From contig NOWV01000072.1 in the NCBI GenBank assembly GCA_003344405.1, positions 248,001-312,000 of the forward strand: a DNA stretch of 64,000 bases. Direction: 5' to 3'. How positions within the stretch are numbered: the stretch's first letter is position 1; each line of letters begins with the position of its first letter. The translations under genes were made by a program, and so were the position numbers. The DNA is from Trichoplax sp. H2. Its lineage: Eukaryota; Placozoa; Uniplacotomia; Trichoplacea. Shown here piece after piece: positions 23,390 through 33,233 of this stretch. The notes under the pieces were generated by a model, which saw nothing but the letters and a program-made list of their open reading frames with translations, made no database searches and was not told the origin of the DNA.

Positions 23390-24550
23390 AATGTTTTGTG
23401 AAATGATTTTGATGTTCTTCAGTACTTATTTGCTGCGAGTATTGTGCGGTTGCTGAGCTCAGCCTGGCTGCAAGTCTAATTGCAAAGCACAAAACTGCTT
23501 TAATGATCTTCAGTTCTCATTTACCACAAGTATTATACGATAGCTAAACTCCGGCTAGCTATAAGTCTAATAGCAAAGCACAGAACTACTTTCATTTAAT
23601 TTAATTTCTAGTATATTGGCATATCTTATTAAAAGTTTTTCAGTACTTCGCTTCCGCCATTACTGCACGATTACACTTGGCTGGTAACTCGAAGCCTAAT
23701 TTCTTTCTGCTGTACTGACCTAATTTCATCAGACTTATTCTATAGTAATGGCGGATCTCCTTTAAAAGCTTTTCAATCTGCCACACTGAGCTACATTCAC
23801 CAGACTTGTTCTATGGTTATGGCACATCTCTTTCGAACGTTTTTTTAGTCGATTATCTAGCTCGAAATGGAAATACATTGTGCTATGCTGAGCTACTTTT
23901 ATCAGACTTACAGTAATAGTGTGTCTGTATAGGGCCTATATGTCGAAATATAATTGCAAACTGTTGCACTGAGCTACTTTCAGCTTGTTCAACAGTAAAA
24001 TCATCTCTCTCAAAAGATATTCCAGGTACTTATACGCCACTATTATTGCACATTTCTTCAACTGATGGCTCGAAATCTAGCAAATTTTAAGCTACTTTCA
24101 TCGGACTTATTCTTTAAATAACAATATTTCTCTTTCAAAGGATTTTAGCTGGAAATCTAATTTCAAAGAGCTGCATACAATTACTTTCATCAAGTATGCT
24201 CTATAATAATGGCGTATCTCTTTAAAATTTTTCCCAGCGTAGGCACCATTATATTATTATACATGGACTACCTAGCTGATAGTTGCAAATCTAATTACAA
24301 ACTGCTGTGCTAGAGAATTTTTTCTTTTCGGACTTCTTCTACAAGTACTAGTAGTACTTTCGTATCGATTGGAAAAGGTTTTCAGTAGATTCGTTTATAC
24401 GCAGGACAGTTTATGCACAAGATTTTCAGTCCTTGTACGCCACATTATTACACAATTGCCTTGTTAATGGCTGTAAATTTAGTTAAAAAGTGCTGTACCG
24501 GACTATTTTCATCAGACTAGTTCCATAGTAATGATGTATCCCTTCAAAAT
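23390..24550. repeat. Degenerate satellite-like array, units of roughly 120-130 bp
   Basis: A series of strongly diverged units share the order TTTTCAGTACTT, CGCCATTATTGCACGA, GGCTGCAAGTCTAATTGCAAA, CTG.GC.GAGCTACTTTCA, TCAGACTTATTCTATAGTAAT, GG(C)GTATCTCTTT. I count about nine partial units. No coding potential. The array occupies part of the 4.9-kb space between kinases 1 and 2. Confidence 0.7.
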
Positions 24551-25970
24551 GATAGGATGGAATAGAAATAGCTTCCTTATTCCTTACAGTCATGAGATCT
24601 ACACTACTTTGCTAATTGTCTATTATAATTATTGAACGAAACAACACTAATCTTCTGAGTAAACTTTACTATGTATTATTACGACTTTTATCCTCCAAAT
24701 AGAAAAGTTTCAAATTATCAGTCATAAAGTTAGCAGTAGTCCCATTCGAGAACCATTGTCGCCTTCTCTCTTTCGTTAAATGAGTACTAATAGCGGGCAC
24801 TTATGAAAACAATCTCAATATGATCAGTAGTTTCTATTCTATTACATAACATTGCGACTCTTCTCTTCCAACTTATTTATAGTTTAGCACTTCCTACCGT
24901 TATATTCACATTTTCGTTTTTTTTCTACCTGGAACTGGTTACTTTCTTTTAGTACATTGAACACTAGCTATCTTTCATAAATTTAATTATGGTAATATGA
25001 CAAGAATGAGTTTTACTAGAATTCAGCTTAATTTCAAACCGTTATGGTGGTCATTAACGTAAAACTACGGAGGGCAATAGTAAATGTACTGCAGACTGCT
25101 ATTATGTTACATGCAAGTAGAAAAAATATTGCTAGATAGATTCATGTGTATTAGTTAGCAAACAGATGGGACTGGATATAGTGATAGTATTTCAATAAAT
25201 ATAAATAAATATATTTTAATATATATATTTTGACGTCGCAGTAATACAGTAATAGACAGGGAAAACCTTGACCGAAGCGAATAAAGAGGCATAAATTATT
25301 GTTCAAAACAAGATGTACTCGCGCATAAAAAGAAATCTTGATTTCCTTTTTTTTACCATCCAAAATTATTAGCGTGGATTCAGGCCTCCCCTATCTGCTA
25401 TCGTATAAGATACACTAAGTTTAATCTTGTTATTTATATTTCCATCTAACTTACCCCCAACGGGCTTATTCACTATCCCGTTGCACTTTAATTTTCTCTA
25501 GCTATTCTCCGTTAGCAGCAAGAGGAAGAATCTCAAGATCGTGTATATCCGATTGCTCTTTTCTCTACCTAGAATTGTTTACTGTCAAACGATCTCACTA
25601 ACATGATTGGATGAAAACAAGTTTGCGAGTGTTTAGCTCCTATTTCAATTTTTCGCCGTATTATACTCTTCCTTTCTTCTACTAGTTGTTGATCATTGGC
25701 TTTATGCTGTATACATCGGTATTGGAAACCACAGAAAATTTTCCAATTACAGGATTGGCTGCTGCAAAAGCTACAACTCCATCGAACTACAGGACTACAA
25801 GATGGAGCGATCACATTTCATCTATTACAACAAATCACTCCAATTTAGCTATCCTAGACAACCTCTTCAGTATTGTTCTCACTATTGGCTCTTAGATGGA
25901 TGAAAGAAAAAATTAAACGAGTTCTGTGTTACCTTCTTGAAAATGGACAACAAAAAACAAAGAAATTATA
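24551..25970. other. Intergenic, no gene recognised
   Basis: AT-rich spacer with short frames only. A 69-codon plus-strand frame at 25686 has no homology signals or flanking splice sites. Confidence 0.45.
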
Positions 25971-25972
25971 AA

Positions 25973-26325
25973 ATGATATTTAAAAGGGCCGAATAAATCC
26001 AACCGTTGTGTCGTTGTCGATCCGATCAGAAATTAGTTGTACTGTTACAACTTTAATTAATCAGATATTTAAAGGGGTCGAAAAGATCCAAACCTTGCCG
26101 TTGTCTATCCGATCAGAAGTTAGTACTGTTACAACTTTAATTAATCAGATATTTAAAGGGGTCGAATAGATCCAAATCTTGTCGTTGTCTATCCGATCAG
26201 AAGTTAGTACTGTTACAACTTTAATTAATCAGATATTTAAAGGGGTCGAATAGATCCAAATCTTGTCGTTGTCTATCCGATCAGAAGTTAGTGGTACTGT
26301 ACTGTTACAACTTTAATTAATCATA
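25973..26325. repeat. Tandem repeat, four units of about 84 bp
   Basis: Four copies of a unit beginning GATATTTAAAGGGGTCGAA, continuing TGTCGTTGTCTATCCGATCA, GAAGTTAGTACTGTTACAAC and ending TTTAATTAATCA. Copies 2-4 are almost identical. Copy 1 is more diverged (AAGGGCCGAATAAATCC), and the last has a TGGTACTGTAC insertion. Confidence 0.9.
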
Positions 26326-27345
26326 GATAGAATGGTCAACGGAAAGAAAGTACATGAAGGTACAATTGCAGCCTTGATGCTATTACAGTCAATGTTGCTT
26401 TATCTCTTCATTTACGTCAATGGTTGATGAAAAGGAACATTAACATGGATGGCATTGATCAAGGGATAGGTTACAACAAAAACCTTCCGGTTTGAGGAAG
26501 TTACGCATTGTATTTGACTGTATGATCTACGCGTAGGTTCGGAATACAATTTCAATCTTTCGATATAGTAGAAAACTATTTGGACTAGACTGCAATCCAT
26601 AGGATAGCAAAGTAATTAGTAAAGCGAGAGAGATTCTATAATTACTGGTAGATAGGTTGCGGACTGATGGCTGGAGACGGACTTGGATGATGTTATTGCT
26701 TCTTCTCTCTACGGCAGTCTATGGCCTATCCAATGAAGTAATTAATTATTCAATCATCATGAATACTGTCCAAATTCTCATAACATAATGACATAAGACG
26801 ATTATTAAATCAAACAAATCATCATTCTACATTATCGTCTCCAATTTCTATTGACTACCACTGTGATGGTAATTGTGAGTTAAAGATGTACAAAAGGCGA
26901 AGACTAAAAGTGGGAGCCATTCTACCTAAACAAGGCAGCCTTCTATTTGACTGACAACTCAAAGTCTACAGTAGAAATTGTACGACGGCGGAAAACTTGT
27001 TCTTTTTTTCCTTCATTTTGGACTACTCTCTTCTAGAAATAAACAAGTCCATCGCCAAAGTAATCCGATTAATGAATACTTTATGACAGAAGTAAAGTCC
27101 AGTAAGATCCAGACGGTAGTGGTCTTCCCTTCCAAAAATGGGCGTTAGTATTATGCCGATGGCAGCAATAATGATGAAAAAACACCGTAAAAGGTGACAA
27201 AATACGTCATAAAATTCCTGTTTTACGTCTGGACTACTTTTATCAATGAATTCCAAATTAACGCGTGAAAATTGGTGACGTCAAATCCTTCCATTCTAGC
27301 CACGCTTTTGCAGCCTGTGAAAAGATTCCTAGCGTTCAACTACAT
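26326..27345. other. Intergenic, no gene recognised
   Basis: A minus-strand frame 27256-27023 encodes a short hydrophobic stretch (CFFIIIAAIGIILTPIFG), but it has no ATG and no recognisable family. Otherwise featureless. Confidence 0.4.
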
Positions 27346-27735
27346 AGCAAGGAGAACATTTCCATTTTCATCAGTTCAACGGTCTTCGACTTGCTTGTAA
27401 GTATTGCATTTCTATTCTCAAATTGATCGTAGCCATGTATAGAATTCGTGTCCATGTATAGTGGAGTGGTAGTAGATACTGTTGATGATGGCTATTTAAT
27501 CAACAATATTCTTATTTTGGTCTTTTCTAGAGCTAGCAATACCATCTCTTCAACACCATATAGGAGAATATTTACATTTTTCTCAGTTTAGCCGTCTTCA
27601 ACTTGCTTGTACTGTAAGTATTGCCTTTCGATGATCAGATTGATCGTAGCCATAGCTGTAGAATTGGTGCCGATATCGTAGGAACTGTTGATGATGGCGA
27701 TTTAATCAACAGTTTTTCTTTTCTTGGTCGTTTTA
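27346..27735. repeat. Direct repeat pair of about 180 bp upstream of kinase 2
   Basis: Segments 27346-27530 and 27560-27735 share, in order: GGAGAA.ATTT.CATTTTTCTC/ATCAGTT, GTCTTC.ACTTGCTTGT, GTAAGTATTGC, TTGATCGTAGCCAT, and ACTGTTGATGATGGC.ATTTA. The second copy ends about 35 bp before the kinase 2 start codon, so the unit may carry the promoter or 5' UTR of that gene. Confidence 0.7.
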
Positions 27736-27768
27736 ATCAACAGCTCTCTTTTCTTGATCCATTGGAAA

Positions 27769-28785
27769 ATGGGAAAGATAGCTGGCAGTTTTAAAGATCG
27801 AAATGAATTGCGCTATATTCAACATTATCGACAAAAATATACCAGGTATGGATTGTCGCCGCAACATACCACGTTAATGGGCATCAAAGCGGCCAGCAAA
27901 AGTAGACAATCGTGTGTTTATAGCCATGACGAATTGTGGAATCGATTTGATGGCCAATATTGGCAATTTCGACGTGATTACCATTCACAAGTAACACTTA
28001 TTAAGGGACCGGTTTTCTGGGTTACTAGAGCCATACACCGCGATGAAGTGGTGGCGATTAAACATTTAGGTTTTGCTTGGGATGACTTGGCAAGGCCAAG
28101 AAAAGAATTTCTTGCACGCCTTCAACATGAATACACAATTCTTCGAAGCCTTCAACATGATAATATCATCAAGGCACTGGATTTAGTTGTCACCAAGAAA
28201 GAATCCTTTCTTATTCTACCTCTCATGCAAGGTCAAGATTTATTCTATAGGCTAGGTCAATATGATCACCATATTATGCCGGAAAATGAGGCAAAAATGA
28301 TTTTATGGCAAATATTACAAGCCACGCAATACCTTCATCATCACAACATTATCCATAGGGATATAAAACTAGAAAATGTACTACTTGCCCGACCGAATTC
28401 GTTATCGTTGGTCTTGTGTGATTTTGAATCGTCTACTTACATCCAACCTGAGCAAGAATTAGATGAATTTCGGGTTGGAACACTCATTAATCGAGCTCCG
28501 GAAATCATCAATGAGCTCTCTTATAGTTTTCCCGTTGATTGCTGGTGTATAGGTATCATCATGTATGAATTACTCCTTGGCCATCCACCATTTTTCATCG
28601 ATAGAATTGGCAATCGACAAAGTACTATGAAACGCAGCCACTGGATGGTTCTATTAGCCAAGACATGTGGAGAATTACTAGGTAAATTGTTAATGATTGA
28701 TCCTGCTCGAAGGATGAAAGCTTCTCAAGCTCTGCAACATCCATGGTTTGAGCAAGTTGCAAATGGTGACTTGAAATTAGAATAG
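27769..28785 (+). CDS. Intronless serine/threonine protein kinase 2
   Basis: A single-exon kinase of 338 residues. The frame is open from 27724, but the first ATG, giving MGKIAG as in kinase 1, is at 27769. Kinase domain about 75-335. Motifs: VVAIKHL (Lys98), QHEYTIL (Glu121), HDNIIKALD, YLHHHNIIHRDIKLENVLL (catalytic Asp198, Asn203), CDFESS (DFG replaced by DFE at 218-220), GTLINRAPEII activation-segment end, DCWCIGIIMYELLLG, and a final RMKASQALQHPWF. All classical catalytic residues are present except the DFG glycine and a clear Gly-rich loop (IKGPVFWVTRAIHRDEV), so activity is plausible. Layout and intronless structure link it to kinases 1 and 3. The HPWF ending is CAMK-like, but I do not assign a family. 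AATAAA lies at 28938. Confidence 0.92.
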   Translation: MGKIAGSFKDRNELRYIQHYRQKYTRYGLSPQHTTLMGIKAASKSRQSCVYSHDELWNRFDGQYWQFRRDYHSQVTLIKGPVFWVTRAIHRDEVVAIKHLGFAWDDLARPRKEFLARLQHEYTILRSLQHDNIIKALDLVVTKKESFLILPLMQGQDLFYRLGQYDHHIMPENEAKMILWQILQATQYLHHHNIIHRDIKLENVLLARPNSLSLVLCDFESSTYIQPEQELDEFRVGTLINRAPEIINELSYSFPVDCWCIGIIMYELLLGHPPFFIDRIGNRQSTMKRSHWMVLLAKTCGELLGKLLMIDPARRMKASQALQHPWFEQVANGDLKLE

Positions 28786-28937
28786 GCATAACTGATGAGA
28801 GGTTAAAACCTTGTCATATCAAAGTATAGATTAGGAGAGTCAGATTGTTTCTGATCATTTTGTGAAACGAGTAAAATTAAAATATCATTGCACATAACGA
28901 ACAAGAATAAGGGAAAGTTAATGGCCTTAATTATGTC

Positions 28938-28943
28938 AATAAA
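28938..28943 (+). terminator. PolyA signal AATAAA of kinase 2
   Basis: Canonical hexamer 152 bp after the stop codon. Confidence 0.5.
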
Positions 28944-31314
28944 GGCAGCACTGTTCCCCTTTGACTTTTAAATAAGATTATTAATAATAATAAAGTTGTA
29001 CTCAATTGATATAAAAAGAAATTCCAACATAAAGTTCATTCTATGTGATTGCACGAAGTGAAGACTTTATAACATTACTTATACAGACATGACTTTGCCA
29101 CGATTGATTTTGCGTTTGCTTTTAAAGATCGCCAGGAAAAAGATTACAGGCGATGTTGAGCAGCTTCACACCTCCATTTTCGTTTTATTAGTCATTCTCG
29201 AGAGTTGAAAAAATTATTCCTGAGTACGATGCCCTTGTAGAATGCGGTTATTTTCAATTCCGTTTGCTAATCTGTCTGGAGAAGGTTGATTGAGACAAAC
29301 TAGATTACAAATATAAATTTTATGTAATTTTATTTGTTCTCAATGGCAGACTTCTTATGTCTATGAAAAGTTGTTTGGTTATATTCCAACTCTTTGATTG
29401 GGATCAGCATGGATGTCCGACTGCAACAATGTTGTATTAAGTGATTTTTGATTTCTCGATCCGTGAATATCCATGTTGATCTCTTTGATTATAGTAAATC
29501 AGAATTGTGCTTAAATTTGTAAGTTACGTTATAATGAGATAATGATCCATGTTATATCTGAGCAAATATTAGTATAAGCACTTAGGCATATTTTCTATAT
29601 TAAATTAAATCTTAAATACCTTAACGAAAATTTCAGACGCAATCAATACGATCACCGTTTTAAGACCAAATCGATTCTTCTCGTTAAGATAGACGTCAAG
29701 TTTTTCTTAGAATTGACATTTTCATCTTTGATTCGATTTCTTTCCAATATTGGTTTTAGTACCTAGAACTGTTTCTAGATTAAATTTCACTTCGAGCAAA
29801 TTTTAGGCGACGTTAACGGCCATCGTTCTATCATCAAATCGATTCTTAGCGTTAAGATAGACATCCATTTTTCTTATCTTAGAATCGACTTTTACTTTTA
29901 CTTTTTACTTTTTACTTTGTTCACAACTGACGGATCCTTACGCAGTCGGAATTGCAAATATGCAATATCAGATTATAGATAGATTTTGGAAGAGGTAGTT
30001 CACATCAAGTAAATGCCAAAACGTTGATTACTTTATTTTTTCCTATTCGAAAATTCTTCAGCAGTTACACACACACACACACACAAAATAAAACACGTGA
30101 AAGAAGCCAAAAGGTAGATTCTCTTCATTGAGGAGATAGTTCACATTTAGCTTTTGGGAGCAGTAGCAATATTTTCTTAGCAATGATTTTAATAGCTTGA
30201 CCATGAGCAAGTCTTCCACTGGATGATATTTTATTCTAACAAATGATAGCCAAGTTAGGATATCGATATGTTTCTGAAAAAAGACACTGACTATCGTACG
30301 TTTACATACAACTTGCATTTACTAGTTTATTCGATGATTAAGCGATGATACTTAGTTGCAATATCCATATCTTACACTTCGCCAATGCACACTTGCGGAA
30401 AATTGGAACATGGAGATATTAGTATCATTAAGATACTGACAGGCATGTCAATTGCCTGGCTAATTCTGTTACATCAGTGGGATTGTTCTACCGAGGCAAC
30501 ATAAATATTATTAATCTTCGACGAATACTTACAGAAAATTATGAATCAGGAGATATTAGTATCATTAAGATATCGATAGGCTTGCCAATTATCTGGATAG
30601 TTCTTCTACATCAGAGGGATTACTGCGGATAGATTGTAAAGTTTAATCTTCCTTGCATTTTTAAATTCATCATACACAGTACACGGAGATGTTTAGCTAT
30701 CGTAATCTGATCCAGATTCGTGTATCAAAACGTTAGCTGTCTGTATGATTTTGAATCGAATTTCTTGGATAATTCCGTAGAAGAAAGATGTAGAAAGACT
30801 TTCATCGTATCTGTATGTCAATATTGACGCAATTAAGCAATGTGGTACCTTGCTTAATTTATAGCTTGAAAATAACTAGTAGCAACTATGAATAGAATCC
30901 ATTATGACGCACTTTCTGCTCATCTCGAGAGTCACATTGCTAAATTGAGATTAGAATTTCCAGTAATTGCCGTTCTAAATTTAGTACCCACTGTAAATGG
31001 TATTGGATAGTGATAGAATTAAATACTAGAATATCCAATGCATCACCCAAATTTCCTTATTAAGAAATAAATGCAGGATTTCATTAAGGAACAGATAAAA
31101 TCATTGACTGTACAGTATATTGTAGCCGATTTAGGTCATAGCAAAAGCGGCATATTTAAATTAGCTCTTGATAGTATTAATTTTACTTATCTAGAATCTT
31201 CAAGTGTCGAAGATATATAAAGGAAAGGTGCGAATGTACACCCAGAAAGTTAGGCTAACGCTTGCATGAAGGAAGATTGTGTGAGAAAAGAATATTCGCT
31301 TTCATCGATCGCAA
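28944..31314. other. Intergenic between kinases 2 and 3, with direct repeat pairs
   Basis: No gene recognised. Two direct repeat pairs are visible. About 29625-29720 and 29805-29895 share AAATCGATTCTT, CGTTAAGATAGAC, TTTTTCTTA and AGAAT(T/C)GAC. About 30395-30490 and 30535-30620 share GGAGATATTAGTATCATTAA, GATA, AGGC(A/T)TG(T/C)CAATT and ACATCAG.GGGATT. A (AC)9 microsatellite lies at 30067-30084. Confidence 0.55.
30067..30084. repeat. (AC)9 microsatellite
   Basis: Nine uninterrupted AC units. The minus-strand frame through it gives an artefactual VCVCVC peptide. Confidence 0.95.
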
Positions 31315-32355
31315 ATGAGTGTCAATATAATAGACTATATTGGCAGGGACATTTACCTTGATGGCACTGTAGAAATAAGTATCAATCAACAACTACCTAG
31401 TAGTCCTATTTATAGTTGCCAAGAGTTTACGAATATCGATGAGCTAGGAAAGAAGGAAAAGATGTCCTCCAGTGATGAAAAATTCTATAGTCAATCAATG
31501 GCATCAAGTAGTATAGAAACAATTTCACCGCGTTCACAAAGCTATGAACTCGAAGAAGAAGAAGATACGGGAACGGCTATGAAAGTGATCCATAGAGCTT
31601 CCAGTGGTATCTCCATTACTGTCGCTTATGAAAATCAAAAATATTATGCTGTTAAAGAGCAGCGTAAAGTTCATAGATTGCAAAATCCTTGGATTGCTAA
31701 ATCATTAAAGCAAGAAATTGATGTCTTGCAATCCCTTAATCATCGTAACATTATTAAAATTATCCGTGGCGAGGAAGATGATCACATCATTCGCATGGTT
31801 ATGCCTTACCTAGAAGGTGGCGATTTACGTGATCGATTGGAGCAATGTATTGGTAGTGTTATGTCAGAGATGCAAGCGAAACCGATTATAATTCAAGTTT
31901 TAAATGGGGTTGCATATTTACATCGCAATAATATTATTCATCGTGATCTGAAGCCAGAAAATATACTCTATTTTACTAAGAAAGGATCAGAGTTGGTAAT
32001 TAGTGATTTTGATTTAGCGGTACGTGTTGAAAATGATCATCAGCAATTTTTTTACCCTGTTGGAACTGAAGGTTATTTGGCAGCAGAAATGCTTAACGGA
32101 ATGTCTTACTGCTTCCCTGTAGACTGTTGGATGGTCGGTGTTATGCTGTTTGAGGTCCTTTTGGATAAGTTACCATTTGAAAATGGCGATTCAATATATG
32201 AAAATGACCTCTGGAAGAATTTATTAACTAGGGATTGCCAAAATTTTATCGATCGTCTACTAGAACCGGATCCCAACTTACGGATGACTGCTCGTGAAGC
32301 ATTGCATCACCCTTGGTTGCGAAAGAATTATATCCACGGGTATATCACTAATTGA
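31315..32355 (+). CDS. Intronless serine/threonine protein kinase 3
   Basis: A 346-residue single-exon frame from ATG at 31315. The N-terminal 80 residues are acidic/Ser-rich (SSSDEKF, SSSIETISPRS, LEEEEDTGT). Kinase domain about 88-340. Motifs: YYAVKEQ (Lys114), KQEIDVL (Glu134), NHRNIIKII, MPYLEGGDL, YLHRNNIIHRDLKPENILY (Asp211, Asn216), ISDFDLAV (DFG reads DFD at 231-233), GTEGYLAAEML (APE reads AAE), DCWMVGVMLFEVL, and a closing RMTAREALHHPWL. The catalytic lysine, glutamate, HRD and metal-binding Asp are intact, so it should be active. Of the three it is closest to a standard kinase and could be the parent type. There is no TATA-like element I can defend. ATTAAA at 32490 may serve as polyA signal. 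Confidence 0.93.
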   Translation: MSVNIIDYIGRDIYLDGTVEISINQQLPSSPIYSCQEFTNIDELGKKEKMSSSDEKFYSQSMASSSIETISPRSQSYELEEEEDTGTAMKVIHRASSGISITVAYENQKYYAVKEQRKVHRLQNPWIAKSLKQEIDVLQSLNHRNIIKIIRGEEDDHIIRMVMPYLEGGDLRDRLEQCIGSVMSEMQAKPIIIQVLNGVAYLHRNNIIHRDLKPENILYFTKKGSELVISDFDLAVRVENDHQQFFYPVGTEGYLAAEMLNGMSYCFPVDCWMVGVMLFEVLLDKLPFENGDSIYENDLWKNLLTRDCQNFIDRLLEPDPNLRMTAREALHHPWLRKNYIHGYITN

Positions 32356-32515
32356 TAAAAATCTCCTTACTATAGACATTTCAAACAAGTGATCACTTGG
32401 TAAAGATTGATGTTTTATACTGCCAAAGGAAATCATGTAAATTATGTACACATTTGCAATTTTTATTGCTACCAATTTGTAACGTAATTATTAAAGTAAA
32501 TGATCCTTTTTTTAG

Positions 32516-32535
32516 ATATATATATATATATATAT
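32516..32535. repeat. (AT)10 microsatellite
   Basis: Ten AT units downstream of kinase 3, just after its ATTAAA. Confidence 0.95.
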
Positions 32536-33233
32536 TAAAAATTAATTCAGTAAACGTATAATTGATAATTGCCACAAAATTAGCAATATTAAGTCAAAAT
32601 ATTGTGTGACTGTGATACATCATCAACTGACTTGGAATCGGCTTGTGCATTGAAACTTGATGTGCAAAACTATGATGTTATTCAATTATCTAGTCCAGTC
32701 ATCAAAAGTAATTTATAATCTAATTCACAATAGCGGTTAGGTGATCATTTGTAACAAGGCAGTGCTGACGATTATTATCATCAGGATAAGTTAACAAAAG
32801 CATTTTAAAGTACTTTGCCATACTGTAATTCAATCTGGAGACTTATCGATTATACCAGCTAAGAATATCAGCTACGACCAGCATTCAAACATTTGACTAG
32901 TTGTCAAATAGAAGCTCGTTCAACATTATATACCAATAATTGCAATAATATTTCGGTGAAATAGTAATAATGTGAATTTTACCAAGCACAAATACTATAC
33001 AAATTGTCTGGTTATTAACTAGTCCAATGAATTAAATTATAAATTATGGAAGGATAAATTTTGAAATCAATAACAAAAATAAAACTATATTCAAAATTGG
33101 ATGACATCAATTTTTGCCAACATACATACAATACACATATACGGAAGGAAAGTAGGCAAATGAAACGACACAATCCTATTATACAGGTGTTGTAACAGGC
33201 CACTTCTGCTGTAAAATTCAGTCCATTCTTTCA
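32536..33233. other. Intergenic / 3' UTR of ABI
   Basis: AT-rich spacer between the tail-to-tail kinase 3 and ABI genes. No frame of interest. It probably holds the 3' UTRs of both. Confidence 0.5.

Noticed and set aside
27023-27256. 77-codon minus-strand frame with one hydrophobic stretch
   Set aside because: No ATG (starts at TTG), no acceptor with good context, no family resemblance; could be an exon but not supportable.
30058-30318. 86-codon minus-strand frame with VCVCVC tail
   Set aside because: The tail is the AC microsatellite read in frame; no splice sites, motifs or sensible start context.
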